A stretch of DNA of 64,000 nt, from NCBI GenBank assembly GCA_035249175.1, contig DATFGT010000058.1:11267-75266 (forward strand). Reading direction: 5' to 3'. The translations under genes were made by a program, and so were the position numbers. The stretch is from 66-474 sp035249175 (GTDB taxonomy: Bacteria; Pseudomonadota; Gammaproteobacteria; Xanthomonadales; Rhodanobacteraceae). Shown piece after piece: positions 18,545 to 25,412 of the stretch; within the stretch, counting starts at the first letter, position 1; each line of letters begins with the position of its first letter. The notes beneath the pieces are model-generated. The model did no database searches. It saw only the letters and a list, made by a program, of their open reading frames with translations, and was not told the origin of the DNA.

Positions 18545-18580
18545 CGTTACAGTCGACATTTTCAAGCGCTTGCGCATCGG

Positions 18581-19999
18581 TCAGAACGTCATCGGCAGGC
18601 GCACGACCAGGGTGACGTCGGGCGTGTCGCGCGTGACGCCGAGGCTCAGCGCCACGTTCAAGCTGCGGTGATCGTTGATCTTGTACGAGCCGCCCACCAG
18701 CAGGCTGCCCAGGACGGTGCGCGTCGAGCCGGCAAGCGTCCGTCCGTTCGCTCTGGTCGCGCCGACAAAACTCTGATCATAGCCGAAGCTGATCAGCGCC
18801 TTGTCGTTCAGCGCCAGACCCATGCCGATGCTCGCGTCGTAGACATCGCCGACTTGCACATTGCCGAGCGGCTGCTTCGCCCCGCCCACCAGGGTCAGAC
18901 TCACATTGTCGCGCGGGAAATTGTGCAGGTAGCTCACATTGCCGAAGAACACCACGGGGTCCGACGGATACAACCAGGTCATGCCCGGTTGCAACGAATA
19001 GAAGCCCGACCCGGTCGGCATCTCCAGCGGCAATCCGGTGCCGGTGGTGTTCTGGATGCAGCGCTGCACGCAATCGGTGGTGACTTCGAAGGGATCGCGC
19101 CCCGTGCGCGACTTGAAGCGCAGCCAGCCGACGTAGTAGGCCCGATCCGCGCCGCCATTGTTGATCTGGTAGCGCAGCGTGGCTTCCACGTCGCCGATGC
19201 CCTTGCCGCGGGTGGTGAAGACCTGGTCGGTGGCGCTGCCCGTGAAAAGTTCGCGGCTGGTGGTGTCGGTGTGGCCGTCCACGTAGGGCACCCGCACTTC
19301 GGCCTCGAGCCGGTTGGTGATGCCGTAGCGCACCGTCAATACGGCGGTCTGGGTGGTGGTCCTGACCTGGCGCACGTCGATCAGGCCGATCAACAAGGCC
19401 GGGACGATGGTGTAACCGATCAGCGCCACGCGATCGGTCGACGAATAGCCGAACTGATAGGACGGCTCCAGCACGAATTTGCCGCGCGGCGTGAGCACGC
19501 CCGGTTGCTCGAAGATCGGCGCAATGGCGGGCGGACGATCGTCCCCGGGCGGAGCGGTCCCGACCGTCTGCTGCGCGACACCGCCCGCCGCGTAGGGAAC
19601 CGTCCCGTCGGGGCTGGGCATCGGCTGCGTCACCGGCGCCCCGCCTGCCGCCTCGGCGCCGGCGCGCTGGCGTGCGAGAGCGTCGGCGGCCATCGATTTG
19701 CGCAGTGCAAGGTACTGATCCTCCTGCGCAGCGAGCGTGTGCTGCAATTTTTCGATGCGTTGTTCCTGCTGTTCGATCAGGCGCTCCTGCTTCGCGACTT
19801 CGCGGCGCACCGCGCGCAGTTGCTCGGCCTGCTCATCAAGCTGCTCGCGTACCGCCGCGGGCAGCGGACGTACGTCGTTCGCGGGCGCGCCATCGGGCTG
19901 TGCGGCCCGAACCGCGGTGGCACCGGCAACCAGCGCCAATCCTGCAAAACCTGCAAGGCAAGGCCGGCGCCATCTGGGTTCGCTCGTTCGTGTTCGCAT
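18581..19999 (-). CDS. Outer-membrane barrel with N-terminal coiled coil, FapF-like
   Basis: A 472-residue exported protein. The signal peptide (CLAGFAGLALVAGATAVRA) is followed by a coiled coil rich in Glu/Gln/Arg (EQAEQLRAVRREVAKQ; EQQEQRIEKLQHTLAA, about residues 55-100), an Ala/Gly/Pro-rich linker, then a beta-barrel of alternating polar and hydrophobic strands (GKFVLEPSYQFGYSSTDR to the end). The last residues, VTLVVRLPMTF, end in Phe as outer-membrane proteins do. Coiled coil plus barrel is the layout of FapF, the trimeric channel that exports functional amyloid in Pseudomonas. It is the last gene of the operon, 32 bp after its neighbour; start ATG at 19999 behind GGAGGGAG. Assignment to FapF is by architecture and context. 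Confidence 0.72.
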   Translation of the reverse strand: MRTRTSEPRWRRPCLAGFAGLALVAGATAVRAAQPDGAPANDVRPLPAAVREQLDEQAEQLRAVRREVAKQERLIEQQEQRIEKLQHTLAAQEDQYLALRKSMAADALARQRAGAEAAGGAPVTQPMPSPDGTVPYAAGGVAQQTVGTAPPGDDRPPAIAPIFEQPGVLTPRGKFVLEPSYQFGYSSTDRVALIGYTIVPALLIGLIDVRQVRTTTQTAVLTVRYGITNRLEAEVRVPYVDGHTDTTSRELFTGSATDQVFTTRGKGIGDVEATLRYQINNGGADRAYYVGWLRFKSRTGRDPFEVTTDCVQRCIQNTTGTGLPLEMPTGSGFYSLQPGMTWLYPSDPVVFFGNVSYLHNFPRDNVSLTLVGGAKQPLGNVQVGDVYDASIGMGLALNDKALISFGYDQSFVGATRANGRTLAGSTRTVLGSLLVGGSYKINDHRSLNVALSLGVTRDTPDVTLVVRLPMTF

Positions 20000-20031
20000 C
20001 GCTCCCTCCAGACGCGCCCGATTGCGGCGAT

Positions 20032-20565
20032 TCACGGACCGCGGGAATTGATCAAGGCTTGTTGCAGCGAATTGGCAACATTCATCGAGGTGAACTGGTT
20101 GAGGTTCCTGACCGTGGTATTGAGCGTGGTCAACGCCTGGATCTGCTGGTTGTCCAAAGTGTTCTGGATCACGATCGCGCCCGTCGCGCGGGTGAATGAA
20201 GCCGGGTCCACGAAATTGCCGGGGCCGTTGCGTATGAGGGTTACGCCGTTGGCGAGCGCCGCCAATGCACCGGCCTGGGCGCTGTCGATCCGCGCGAGAT
20301 CCGGGATGTTGACGCTGACGTTGGCGACCAGATTGCCGTTGATGTAGATCGCCCGGTTGATTCCGAACGACGCCACCAACCCGCTGCCGAGGTCGAAACC
20401 GCCGCGGAGATCGGCGAGGCAACCATCGCTCACCGGCAGCGACGCAAACGGCAGGTTCGATGTCGTTCGCGCGTTCCTCACCGCGACAGGTTGCGCGGCA
20501 TGTGCCGTGCCGGCGAACAGCGCCGCGATTCCCAACACGCACAGCCATGATCGCCGCGTACTCAT
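20032..20565 (-). CDS. Small exported protein with a double-glycine site (possible fibre subunit)
   Basis: A 177-residue protein I cannot assign to a family. A signal peptide (SWLCVLGIAALFAGTAHAA) is followed by CLADLRGG ending at Gly56: Val at -12, Leu at -7 and Leu at -4 before Gly-Gly match the processing site of C39 double-glycine peptidases, and a C39 peptidase gene lies directly upstream. After the site the protein is rich in Asn, Ile, Val and Ala with strand-forming segments (RAIYINGNLVANVSVNI; GAIVIQNTLDNQQIQ). The IVIQN segment recurs in the small protein at 21262. The start is set at 20565; an in-frame ATG at 20589 overlaps the preceding gene. It may be a minor component comparable to FapE. 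Confidence 0.7.
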   Translation of the reverse strand: MSTRRSWLCVLGIAALFAGTAHAAQPVAVRNARTTSNLPFASLPVSDGCLADLRGGFDLGSGLVASFGINRAIYINGNLVANVSVNIPDLARIDSAQAGALAALANGVTLIRNGPGNFVDPASFTRATGAIVIQNTLDNQQIQALTTLNTTVRNLNQFTSMNVANSLQQALINSRGP

Positions 20566-20578
20566 GTCGCGTTCCCGC

Positions 20579-21265
20579 TCAGAAACCATCCGTGCCGCTC
20601 TTGGGCATCACCGTGTCGTACAGCCCGCGGCGATCGACACCGGCGGCAAGCATCGCCATCGGCGCCGCGTGCCAGTCGTCGCGACTGTTGAACACCGCCA
20701 GGTTGCGACGGTTGTGGATCACGAACACCAGGTGATTCATCCAGACCTTTTCGAACTCCGTTTCCGGAATCGAACGCGTTCCCTTGGCCGGATCACCGAC
20801 CAGCACGCGCCCTGCAAGCACACCCTTGATCACCACGAAGTGGTGGTAACCGTGCTCGTCGATCAGCACAATCGCAGGCAGATGCGCCTGCTGCAGTTTC
20901 TGCAGCGACACGATGAAGCCATCGGCTTCGAAACCCATTGCCGCCAGGAATCGCTTGATGTCCAGCAACGAAAAACCTTCCTTGCTGATCTTGGCCCGGT
21001 TGCCGTGCGCGAACATCGCCGCGAACGCGGTCTGTTCACTCATCGGAAAGCCGTACTGATAAGTGAGCAGCGTGGCAACCGCCGCAGAACCGCAACTGAA
21101 ATCGTATTTCTGGCGGATCGTGTTGCGGAAACGTTCTTCCTTCAGCGTGGTGACGTGCAAGCGGTAGTTGCCCCCCGCGATCCCGGTGAGTTGGGCATTT
21201 CCCGCCCACGCAAATACGGGCGCCACCCCCAGCAGCCAAACAAGCCACAGCAGGCCGCGCTTCAT
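20579..21265 (-). CDS. Stand-alone periplasmic C39-type cysteine peptidase, FapD-like
   Basis: A 228-residue protein with a signal peptide (GLLWLVWLLGVAPVFAWAG) and one C39 peptidase domain. Active-site elements are RQKYDFSCGSAAVATLL (oxyanion Gln52, nucleophile Cys58), GYHHFVVIKG (His142) and VLVGDPAKGTRSI (Asp159). There is no ABC transporter domain, so it should cut substrates after Sec export, in the periplasm. This is the arrangement of FapD in Pseudomonas functional-amyloid operons. The ATG at 21265 overlaps the preceding stop as ATGA, indicating translational coupling to one of its likely substrates. Confidence 0.85.
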   Translation of the reverse strand: MKRGLLWLVWLLGVAPVFAWAGNAQLTGIAGGNYRLHVTTLKEERFRNTIRQKYDFSCGSAAVATLLTYQYGFPMSEQTAFAAMFAHGNRAKISKEGFSLLDIKRFLAAMGFEADGFIVSLQKLQQAHLPAIVLIDEHGYHHFVVIKGVLAGRVLVGDPAKGTRSIPETEFEKVWMNHLVFVIHNRRNLAVFNSRDDWHAAPMAMLAAGVDRRGLYDTVMPKSGTDGF

Positions 21266-21654
21266 GGCTGCATCTGCACGTTCACGACGGTCGCGTTCTG
21301 GATCAGGACGCTGTTGCCGCTGTTCTGGATCACGATCGGCAAGCCGGCCGCGTTGCCGAACGAGCCACCGCCGATCCAGTTCATCCCGGTGCTGACATTC
21401 TCGGTGGATGTGTTGGAGACATTGCCCGTAATGGTGATGCGCTCGCTGACGTTGCTGCCGCCGCTGAGGCTTGCGAGCACCGAGCTGTCCACGCCGGAAC
21501 CAAAACCTGCGACTGCAGGCGTCACGGTCGCCTTGTCGACGGGTGCCGCTGCCGTTCGCGAAGGCGGCACGGGTTTTGCGGCGAAGGCGCCCAGCGCGCA
21601 CGCCATCCCGACGACCGCGGATGCCGACCTGCAGAATTTTCCGAATGCACGCAT
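21262..21654 (-). CDS. Small exported protein with a double-glycine site and amyloid-like C-terminus
   Basis: A 130-residue protein of no family I know. A signal peptide (SASAVVGMACALGAFA) is followed by VLASLSGG ending at Gly66; residues -4 Leu, -7 Leu and -12 Val fit a C39 double-glycine site. The part after the site is Asn/Ser/Gly/Val-rich: ITITGNVSNTSTENVSTG, then LPIVIQNSGNSVLIQNATVV, which looks strongly beta-prone. Its final segment resembles the C-terminus of the large glycine-rich protein encoded upstream (both NSG followed by L-[VI]-Q). The start at 21654 has GAAGG 8 bases upstream; an ATG at 21663 leaves no spacing. It could be a nucleator or minor subunit, like FapB. Confidence 0.72.
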   Translation of the reverse strand: MRAFGKFCRSASAVVGMACALGAFAAKPVPPSRTAAAPVDKATVTPAVAGFGSGVDSSVLASLSGGSNVSERITITGNVSNTSTENVSTGMNWIGGGSFGNAAGLPIVIQNSGNSVLIQNATVVNVQMQP

Positions 21655-21704
21655 ATCCAGCATCCTTCACGTGCAGCGCACGCGATCCATTCCGGCGACC
21701 CATT

Positions 21705-21736
21705 CCGCGCCGTGGAGCTTGCGCTCCACGACGCGG
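21705..21736 (-). promoter_or_regulatory. Hairpin between the glycine-rich gene and the rest of the operon
   Basis: An 8-bp arm CGTGGAGC pairs with GCTCCACG across a short TTGC-centred loop, and an outer CCGCG pairs with CGCGG. No T run follows. It sits in the 97-bp gap after the first gene, a usual place for an mRNA-stabilising or attenuating hairpin that raises output of an abundant subunit. Confidence 0.6.
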
Positions 21737-21751
21737 ATTCCTCGGCCTGAC

Positions 21752-22690
21752 TCAATGACTGACGGTGAGGTTGGCCTGCACCGTGACGCCCTGCTGGACC
21801 AGTGAGGCCGCACCACTGTTTTCTGCCATGGTCGTGATGCCCGCAGCCGAGACCGCCGTGCCATTCATGGCGTTGGACATGTTGAACGAGCCGGCATCGG
21901 CAGTGTTCGAACCGCCCGCACCGCCCGCGCCGCCCGCACCGCCGTAGCCATTCCCGCCCATGCCGGCACCCGCGGCGCCACCCATGCCGCCAGCTCCACC
22001 CGTCGCGGACGAACTGCCACCCGCGCCGCCGGCACCTGAGCCGCTGGAGGAAGTTGCCATCGAGCTGCCGCCCGTGCCGCTGCCGCCCGCGCCACTGCTG
22101 CCACCCGCGCCGCCTGTGCCGCCACTCGCGCCGCCGCCCGCGCCGGCCGTGCTGTAGCCGCCGTTGGCATTGCCGCCCCGATCACGCGCCGAAGCGCCGC
22201 CGCCATTACCGCCGTCGCCGCTGTAACCGCCCGAGGCAAACCCACCGATCGAATAACTGGAACCGTTGCTGCTGGTGGAATCGCCGCCACGCCCGGTGCG
22301 CGCATGGGCGCTGCCACCGCGGCCGCCGTTGCCACCGTACCCGCCCAGACCGTCGCCGCCGTAGCCGTACGCGCCATTGCCACCGCGGCCGCCGTTCGCG
22401 TTGCCGTTATTGGTGGCGACGTTTCCGATCCCATAAACGCTCACACCGGAAACCGATCCGTTCAGGACGCTGGTCGCGACGACATCGGTGGTGTTGAACG
22501 ACGACGTATTGGTGTTGGTATCGGTCGTGTTGTAGGACGACGCAACGGAAGACGATGCGGTGCCGTTGTGATTGGCCGCCGCGCTGCCGTCGCCATTGGC
22601 GTTGGCGTCCTGCGCCTGCGCCGACAGCGAAAAAGCCATTGACATTCCCAGCCCCAGGCAAACCGCCGAGACCATCTGTGTTTTACGCAT
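21752..22690 (-). CDS. Exported glycine-rich low-complexity protein, putative fibre subunit
   Basis: A 312-residue protein with a clear signal peptide (VSAVCLGLGMSMAFSLSAQAQ). The mature part has an Asn/Ser/Thr-rich head (about residues 28-90), a long Gly/Ala/Ser region of GGxGG-type repeats with scattered Tyr, Arg and Asn (about 95-265), and a C-terminal Asn/Val/Gln segment, ENSGAASLVQQGVTVQANL. No enzyme motif is present. It heads the operon behind a sigma-54 promoter, with GGAGA before the ATG at 22690, as expected for the most abundant product. It lacks the obvious FapC repeats, so it may be a different kind of structural protein using a Fap-like exporter. Gly-rich shadow frames on both strands are composition artefacts. 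Confidence 0.78.
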   Translation of the reverse strand: MRKTQMVSAVCLGLGMSMAFSLSAQAQDANANGDGSAAANHNGTASSSVASSYNTTDTNTNTSSFNTTDVVATSVLNGSVSGVSVYGIGNVATNNGNANGGRGGNGAYGYGGDGLGGYGGNGGRGGSAHARTGRGGDSTSSNGSSYSIGGFASGGYSGDGGNGGGASARDRGGNANGGYSTAGAGGGASGGTGGAGGSSGAGGSGTGGSSMATSSSGSGAGGAGGSSSATGGAGGMGGAAGAGMGGNGYGGAGGAGGAGGSNTADAGSFNMSNAMNGTAVSAAGITTMAENSGAASLVQQGVTVQANLTVSH

Positions 22691-22731
22691 GTGCGTTTCT
22701 CCGTTGATTTGCCGGTTTGGCAGCATCGGAG

Positions 22732-22747
22732 AGCATCGAGCGTGCCA
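22732..22747 (-). promoter_or_regulatory. Sigma-54 (-24/-12) promoter of the fibre operon
   Basis: Read on the minus strand the bases are TGGCACGCTCGATGCT. This matches TGGCACG-N4-TTGCW with one mismatch, and GG and GC are exactly 12 bases apart. Transcription would start near 22721, about 30 bases before the first start codon. The activator needed by sigma-54 is encoded at the other end of the cluster. Confidence 0.82.
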
Positions 22748-22797
22748 CCGGATCGCCGTCGCCGCGGTCCGGACAAAGTCAGCCACACTCAATGGGT

Positions 22798-22820
22798 TAT
22801 CCGGAATGCGCGATCCGGAT
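22798..22820. promoter_or_regulatory. Repeated TCCGGA boxes, candidate activator (UAS) sites
   Basis: TATCCGGAA (22798-22806) and ATCCGGAT (22813-22820) lie about 75-100 bp upstream of the predicted sigma-54 start, the usual distance for enhancer sites. A related GTCCGGAC is at 22767-22774 and a second identical TATCCGGAA at 22925-22933. That the sigma-54 activator binds them is inference. Confidence 0.5.
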
Positions 22821-22956
22821 GCGGGCGTTGTCACTGGCATTTAATTCAAACGGATTGAACTTCCTGCAAAAAAGCACCGCGCAAGTGCCGAACGTCTTCT
22901 TGATTCGAGCGACAGCGGAACACATATCCGGAAAGTTAATCCTTTAGGAGTTGCGC

Positions 22957-23577
22957 ATGAAACTGTACACATCGCCTGGCGCGTGTTCGATGGCCGACCA
23001 TATCGTGCTGGAATGGAGCGGCAAGCCTTACACCACGGTGATCGTCAGCCGCGAGGAGCGCGCCACGCCGGGCTTTCGCCTGCTCAACCCGGCGGGCGCG
23101 GTGCCGGTGCTGGAAGAGGATGGTTGGTCGCTCACCCAGAACGCCGCAATCCTGAATTACATCGCCGACAAGGCCCCGGAAGCGAAACTGGGGGGCGATG
23201 GCACACCCAGGGGCCGCGCGGAAGTGAACCGCTGGCTGGGTTTCCTCAACTCCGACATGCATCCCGCATTCAAGCCGATATTCGGCACCACCGACTACCT
23301 CGAAGACAAGGCGACCATCGAGAAGACCCACGACAACGCGCGCAAGCAGTTGCGCAAGCTGTTCGAACGCGTCGATGCGCAACTCGGCAAGCACCATTGG
23401 CTGGCGGGCACGCGTTCGATCGCCGATCCCTACCTGTTCGTGATGCTGCGCTGGGCCAAGGGCGTGAAAGTGGACCTTTCCGGTCTCGACAACCTCAAGA
23501 AATTCGAGCAGCGGATGCGCGCAGACGCAGGCGTGCAGCGCGTGCTGAAAGCCGAGGGCGTGGATCAGGCCGCCTGA
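22957..23577 (+). CDS. gstA: Glutathione S-transferase, beta-class GstA-like
   Basis: A 206-residue cytosolic GST. The thioredoxin-like N-terminal domain begins MKLYTSPGACSMADHIVLEW, with the Cys of PGACS in the position of the beta-class active-site Cys10. NPAGAVPVLEEDGWSLTQNAAIL is the glutathione-binding segment. An all-helical C-terminal domain follows with LAGTRSIADPYLFVMLRW. Beta-class enzymes conjugate or reduce with glutathione in stress defence. AGGAG lies 6 bases before the ATG. It is divergent from the fibre operon and convergent with prpC, from which a strong palindrome separates it. Confidence 0.92.
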   Translation: MKLYTSPGACSMADHIVLEWSGKPYTTVIVSREERATPGFRLLNPAGAVPVLEEDGWSLTQNAAILNYIADKAPEAKLGGDGTPRGRAEVNRWLGFLNSDMHPAFKPIFGTTDYLEDKATIEKTHDNARKQLRKLFERVDAQLGKHHWLAGTRSIADPYLFVMLRWAKGVKVDLSGLDNLKKFEQRMRADAGVQRVLKAEGVDQAA

Positions 23578-23590
23578 GCGGAGTGCCTTC

Positions 23591-23630
23591 CGTTTGAAAC
23601 AGGCCCGCGCAACGCGGCCTGTTTCAAACG
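23591..23630. terminator. Large perfect palindrome between convergent gstA and prpC
   Basis: CGTTTGAAACAGGCC and its exact complement GGCCTGTTTCAAACG flank a 10-nt centre (15-bp perfect stem). It is the likely shared transcription end of the two convergent genes, though no long T run follows. Confidence 0.75.
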
Positions 23631-23638
23631 ACTTCGCA

Positions 23639-24790
23639 TCAACGTTTCTCGATGGGCACGTAGGTCCGGTCTTCCGGCCCGGTGTAATTCGCGCTGGGCC
23701 GGATGATCTTACCGTCCTGGCGTTGCTCGATCACGTGCGCTGACCAGCCCGAGGTACGCGCAATCACGAACAGCGGCGTGAACATCGCGGTCGGTACGCC
23801 CAGCATGTGGTACGTGCTGGCCGAGTACCAGTCGAGGTTCGGGAACATCTTCTTCAATTCCATCATCACGTTCTCGATGCGCTCCGATACTTCGAACAGG
23901 CGCGGATTGCCGCCATCGGTGCACAGCTTGCGCGAGAGTTCCTTGATGATCGGATTGCGCGGATCGCCGATCGTATAGACCGGATGGCCAAAGCCGATCA
24001 CGATTTCCTTGTTGGCGACGCGCTGCCGGATATCGGCGTCGGCATCGTCCGCGGTGCGATAGCGCGAAATGATTTCCATCGCGACTTCGTTGGCGCCGCC
24101 GTGCTTGGGGCCGCGCAGCGCGCCGATCGCACCGGTGATCGCGGAATAAAAATCGCTGCCGGTGCCGGCGATCACCCGCGCGGCAAACGTGGACGCGTTG
24201 AATTCGTGCTCGGCGTACAGGATCAACGACTTGTCCAGCGCGTTCGCGTGCAGGTCGCTGGGCGCCCTGCCGTGCAGCAGGTGCAGGAAGTGCGCGGCGA
24301 TGGTCGCGTCATCGGTTTCGACCTCGATGCGGCGACCGTTGTGGCTGAAGTGATACCAGTACAGCAGCATCGAGCCGAAGCTCGCCATAAGCCGATCGGC
24401 GATGTCGCGCGCACCCGTGACGTTGTGGCGTTGCGCTTCCGGCAGCACGGTGCCGAGCACCGAGCAGCCCGTGCGCATCACGTCCATCGGATGCGTGGAC
24501 GCGGGCAGCAATTCCAGCGCGGCCTTGACGGGCTGGGGCAAGCCGCGCAAGCGTTGCAGCTTGGCGCGGTACGCGTTCAATTCCGCCCAGGTCGGCAGGT
24601 GCTCATGCACCAGCAGGTGCGCGACTTCCTCGAACGTGGCCCTGGTCGCCAGATCCTTGATGTCGTAGCCGCGGTAATGCAAATCGTTGCCGCTGCGGCC
24701 GACCGTGCACAGCGCGGTATTGCCGGCGGCGACGCCGGAAAGCGCCACTGACTTCTTGGCCTTGGGCAGAACTTGCGCGTTGTCGCTCAT
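23639..24790 (-). CDS. prpC: 2-methylcitrate synthase (citrate synthase family)
   Basis: A 383-residue citrate-synthase-fold enzyme, the short form typical of PrpC, joining propionyl-CoA and oxaloacetate into 2-methylcitrate. Motifs are TALCTVGRSGNDLHYRGYDI, STHPMDVMRTGCS, GALRGPKHGGANE and GFGHPVYTIGDPR with the catalytic His residues, and YSASTYHMLGVPT. The start is the second ATG (24790) because AGAGG abuts the first one (24799) without spacing. It is downstream of prpB and a short unknown gene on the same strand, supporting the methylcitrate role over the TCA role. Confidence 0.9.
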   Translation of the reverse strand: MSDNAQVLPKAKKSVALSGVAAGNTALCTVGRSGNDLHYRGYDIKDLATRATFEEVAHLLVHEHLPTWAELNAYRAKLQRLRGLPQPVKAALELLPASTHPMDVMRTGCSVLGTVLPEAQRHNVTGARDIADRLMASFGSMLLYWYHFSHNGRRIEVETDDATIAAHFLHLLHGRAPSDLHANALDKSLILYAEHEFNASTFAARVIAGTGSDFYSAITGAIGALRGPKHGGANEVAMEIISRYRTADDADADIRQRVANKEIVIGFGHPVYTIGDPRNPIIKELSRKLCTDGGNPRLFEVSERIENVMMELKKMFPNLDWYSASTYHMLGVPTAMFTPLFVIARTSGWSAHVIEQRQDGKIIRPSANYTGPEDRTYVPIEKR

Positions 24791-24803
24791 TACGTCCATC
24801 CTC

Positions 24804-25406
24804 TCAATTGTTGAATACTTCGGCGGCCGGAAGCCGCGGACACCGATCGACCGGATTCACCCGCAACTGCAGCGCCATCGACGGCGGGCCGATCAGGTTC
24901 TTGTTGCTGGATATCCAGCACTCACGCAAGGTCGAACAGAAACATATATCCATTGCCATCCGATTCGAAGCAGCAGCCTTGAAGCGCTGCCAGAGTGCCT
25001 TGTCGGGAAACCGGATGATCTGCAGTTCCTCGCCCGGGCTCAACACTTCATGGTTGACGGTTGCCTGGAAGAACTGATGCGGCGGCAATCCCATTTCCGC
25101 CGCAATATGGTTCCAGTCGCTCTGGGGTTTACCGTCCATCCATACCTGCACGCTTCGCACAACGGCGGGTCCCACGCCCTTGTTGTTGACGACCAGCGAT
25201 TGGGTCAAATCGTTGTTGCCGCTTATCAGATACGGCCACACCTGCGCACGCACCTGCTGACGCTGGATGTACGCGGTGTAGCCCGCGACGATCAGCGCCA
25301 GCAAGCCGACCAGCGAGGCGATGATCGCGGCCAGCGCGTCCCAGCTGACACTGCGTTTCGCGCGCGCGACCTGCGATTCATCCGGTGGGAGCGACGATTC
25401 CGGCAC
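24804..25406 (-). CDS. Unknown single-pass membrane protein between prpB and prpC
   Basis: A 200-residue protein that I do not recognise. A basic cytoplasmic head (SQVARAKRSVSWDAL) precedes one transmembrane helix (AAIIASLVGLLALIVAGYTAY) and a soluble domain that looks beta-rich (AQVWPYLISGNNDLTQSLVV, NKGVGPAVVRSVQVWMDGK, LSPGEELQIIRFPD) with Cys residues in DICFCSTLRECW. It begins 6 bp after prpB ends and stops about 13 bp before prpC begins, so it is cotranscribed with them. A role in propionate metabolism is unsupported. Confidence 0.7.
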   Translation of the reverse strand: MPESSLPPDESQVARAKRSVSWDALAAIIASLVGLLALIVAGYTAYIQRQQVRAQVWPYLISGNNDLTQSLVVNNKGVGPAVVRSVQVWMDGKPQSDWNHIAAEMGLPPHQFFQATVNHEVLSPGEELQIIRFPDKALWQRFKAAASNRMAMDICFCSTLRECWISSNKNLIGPPSMALQLRVNPVDRCPRLPAAEVFNN

Positions 25407-25412
25407 GGTCGC

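Noticed and set aside
21865..22642. Several Gly-, Ala- or Arg-rich frames on both strands inside the glycine-rich gene
   Set aside because: They come from the repeated GGC/GGN composition. Only the frame with a signal peptide, ribosome site and promoter is credible.
21752..22690. Mycobacterial PE_PGRS-type or collagen-like protein
   Set aside because: The Gly repeats look similar, but there is no PE domain or regular G-X-Y pattern, and a Sec signal and the Asn/Gln-rich ends fit an exported fibre protein better.
22866..22885. Second sigma-54-like sequence (GGTGCTTTTTTGC on the minus strand)
   Set aside because: GG and GC are 11 bases apart instead of 12, which is not tolerated by sigma-54. 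The site at 22732-22747 has correct spacing and position.
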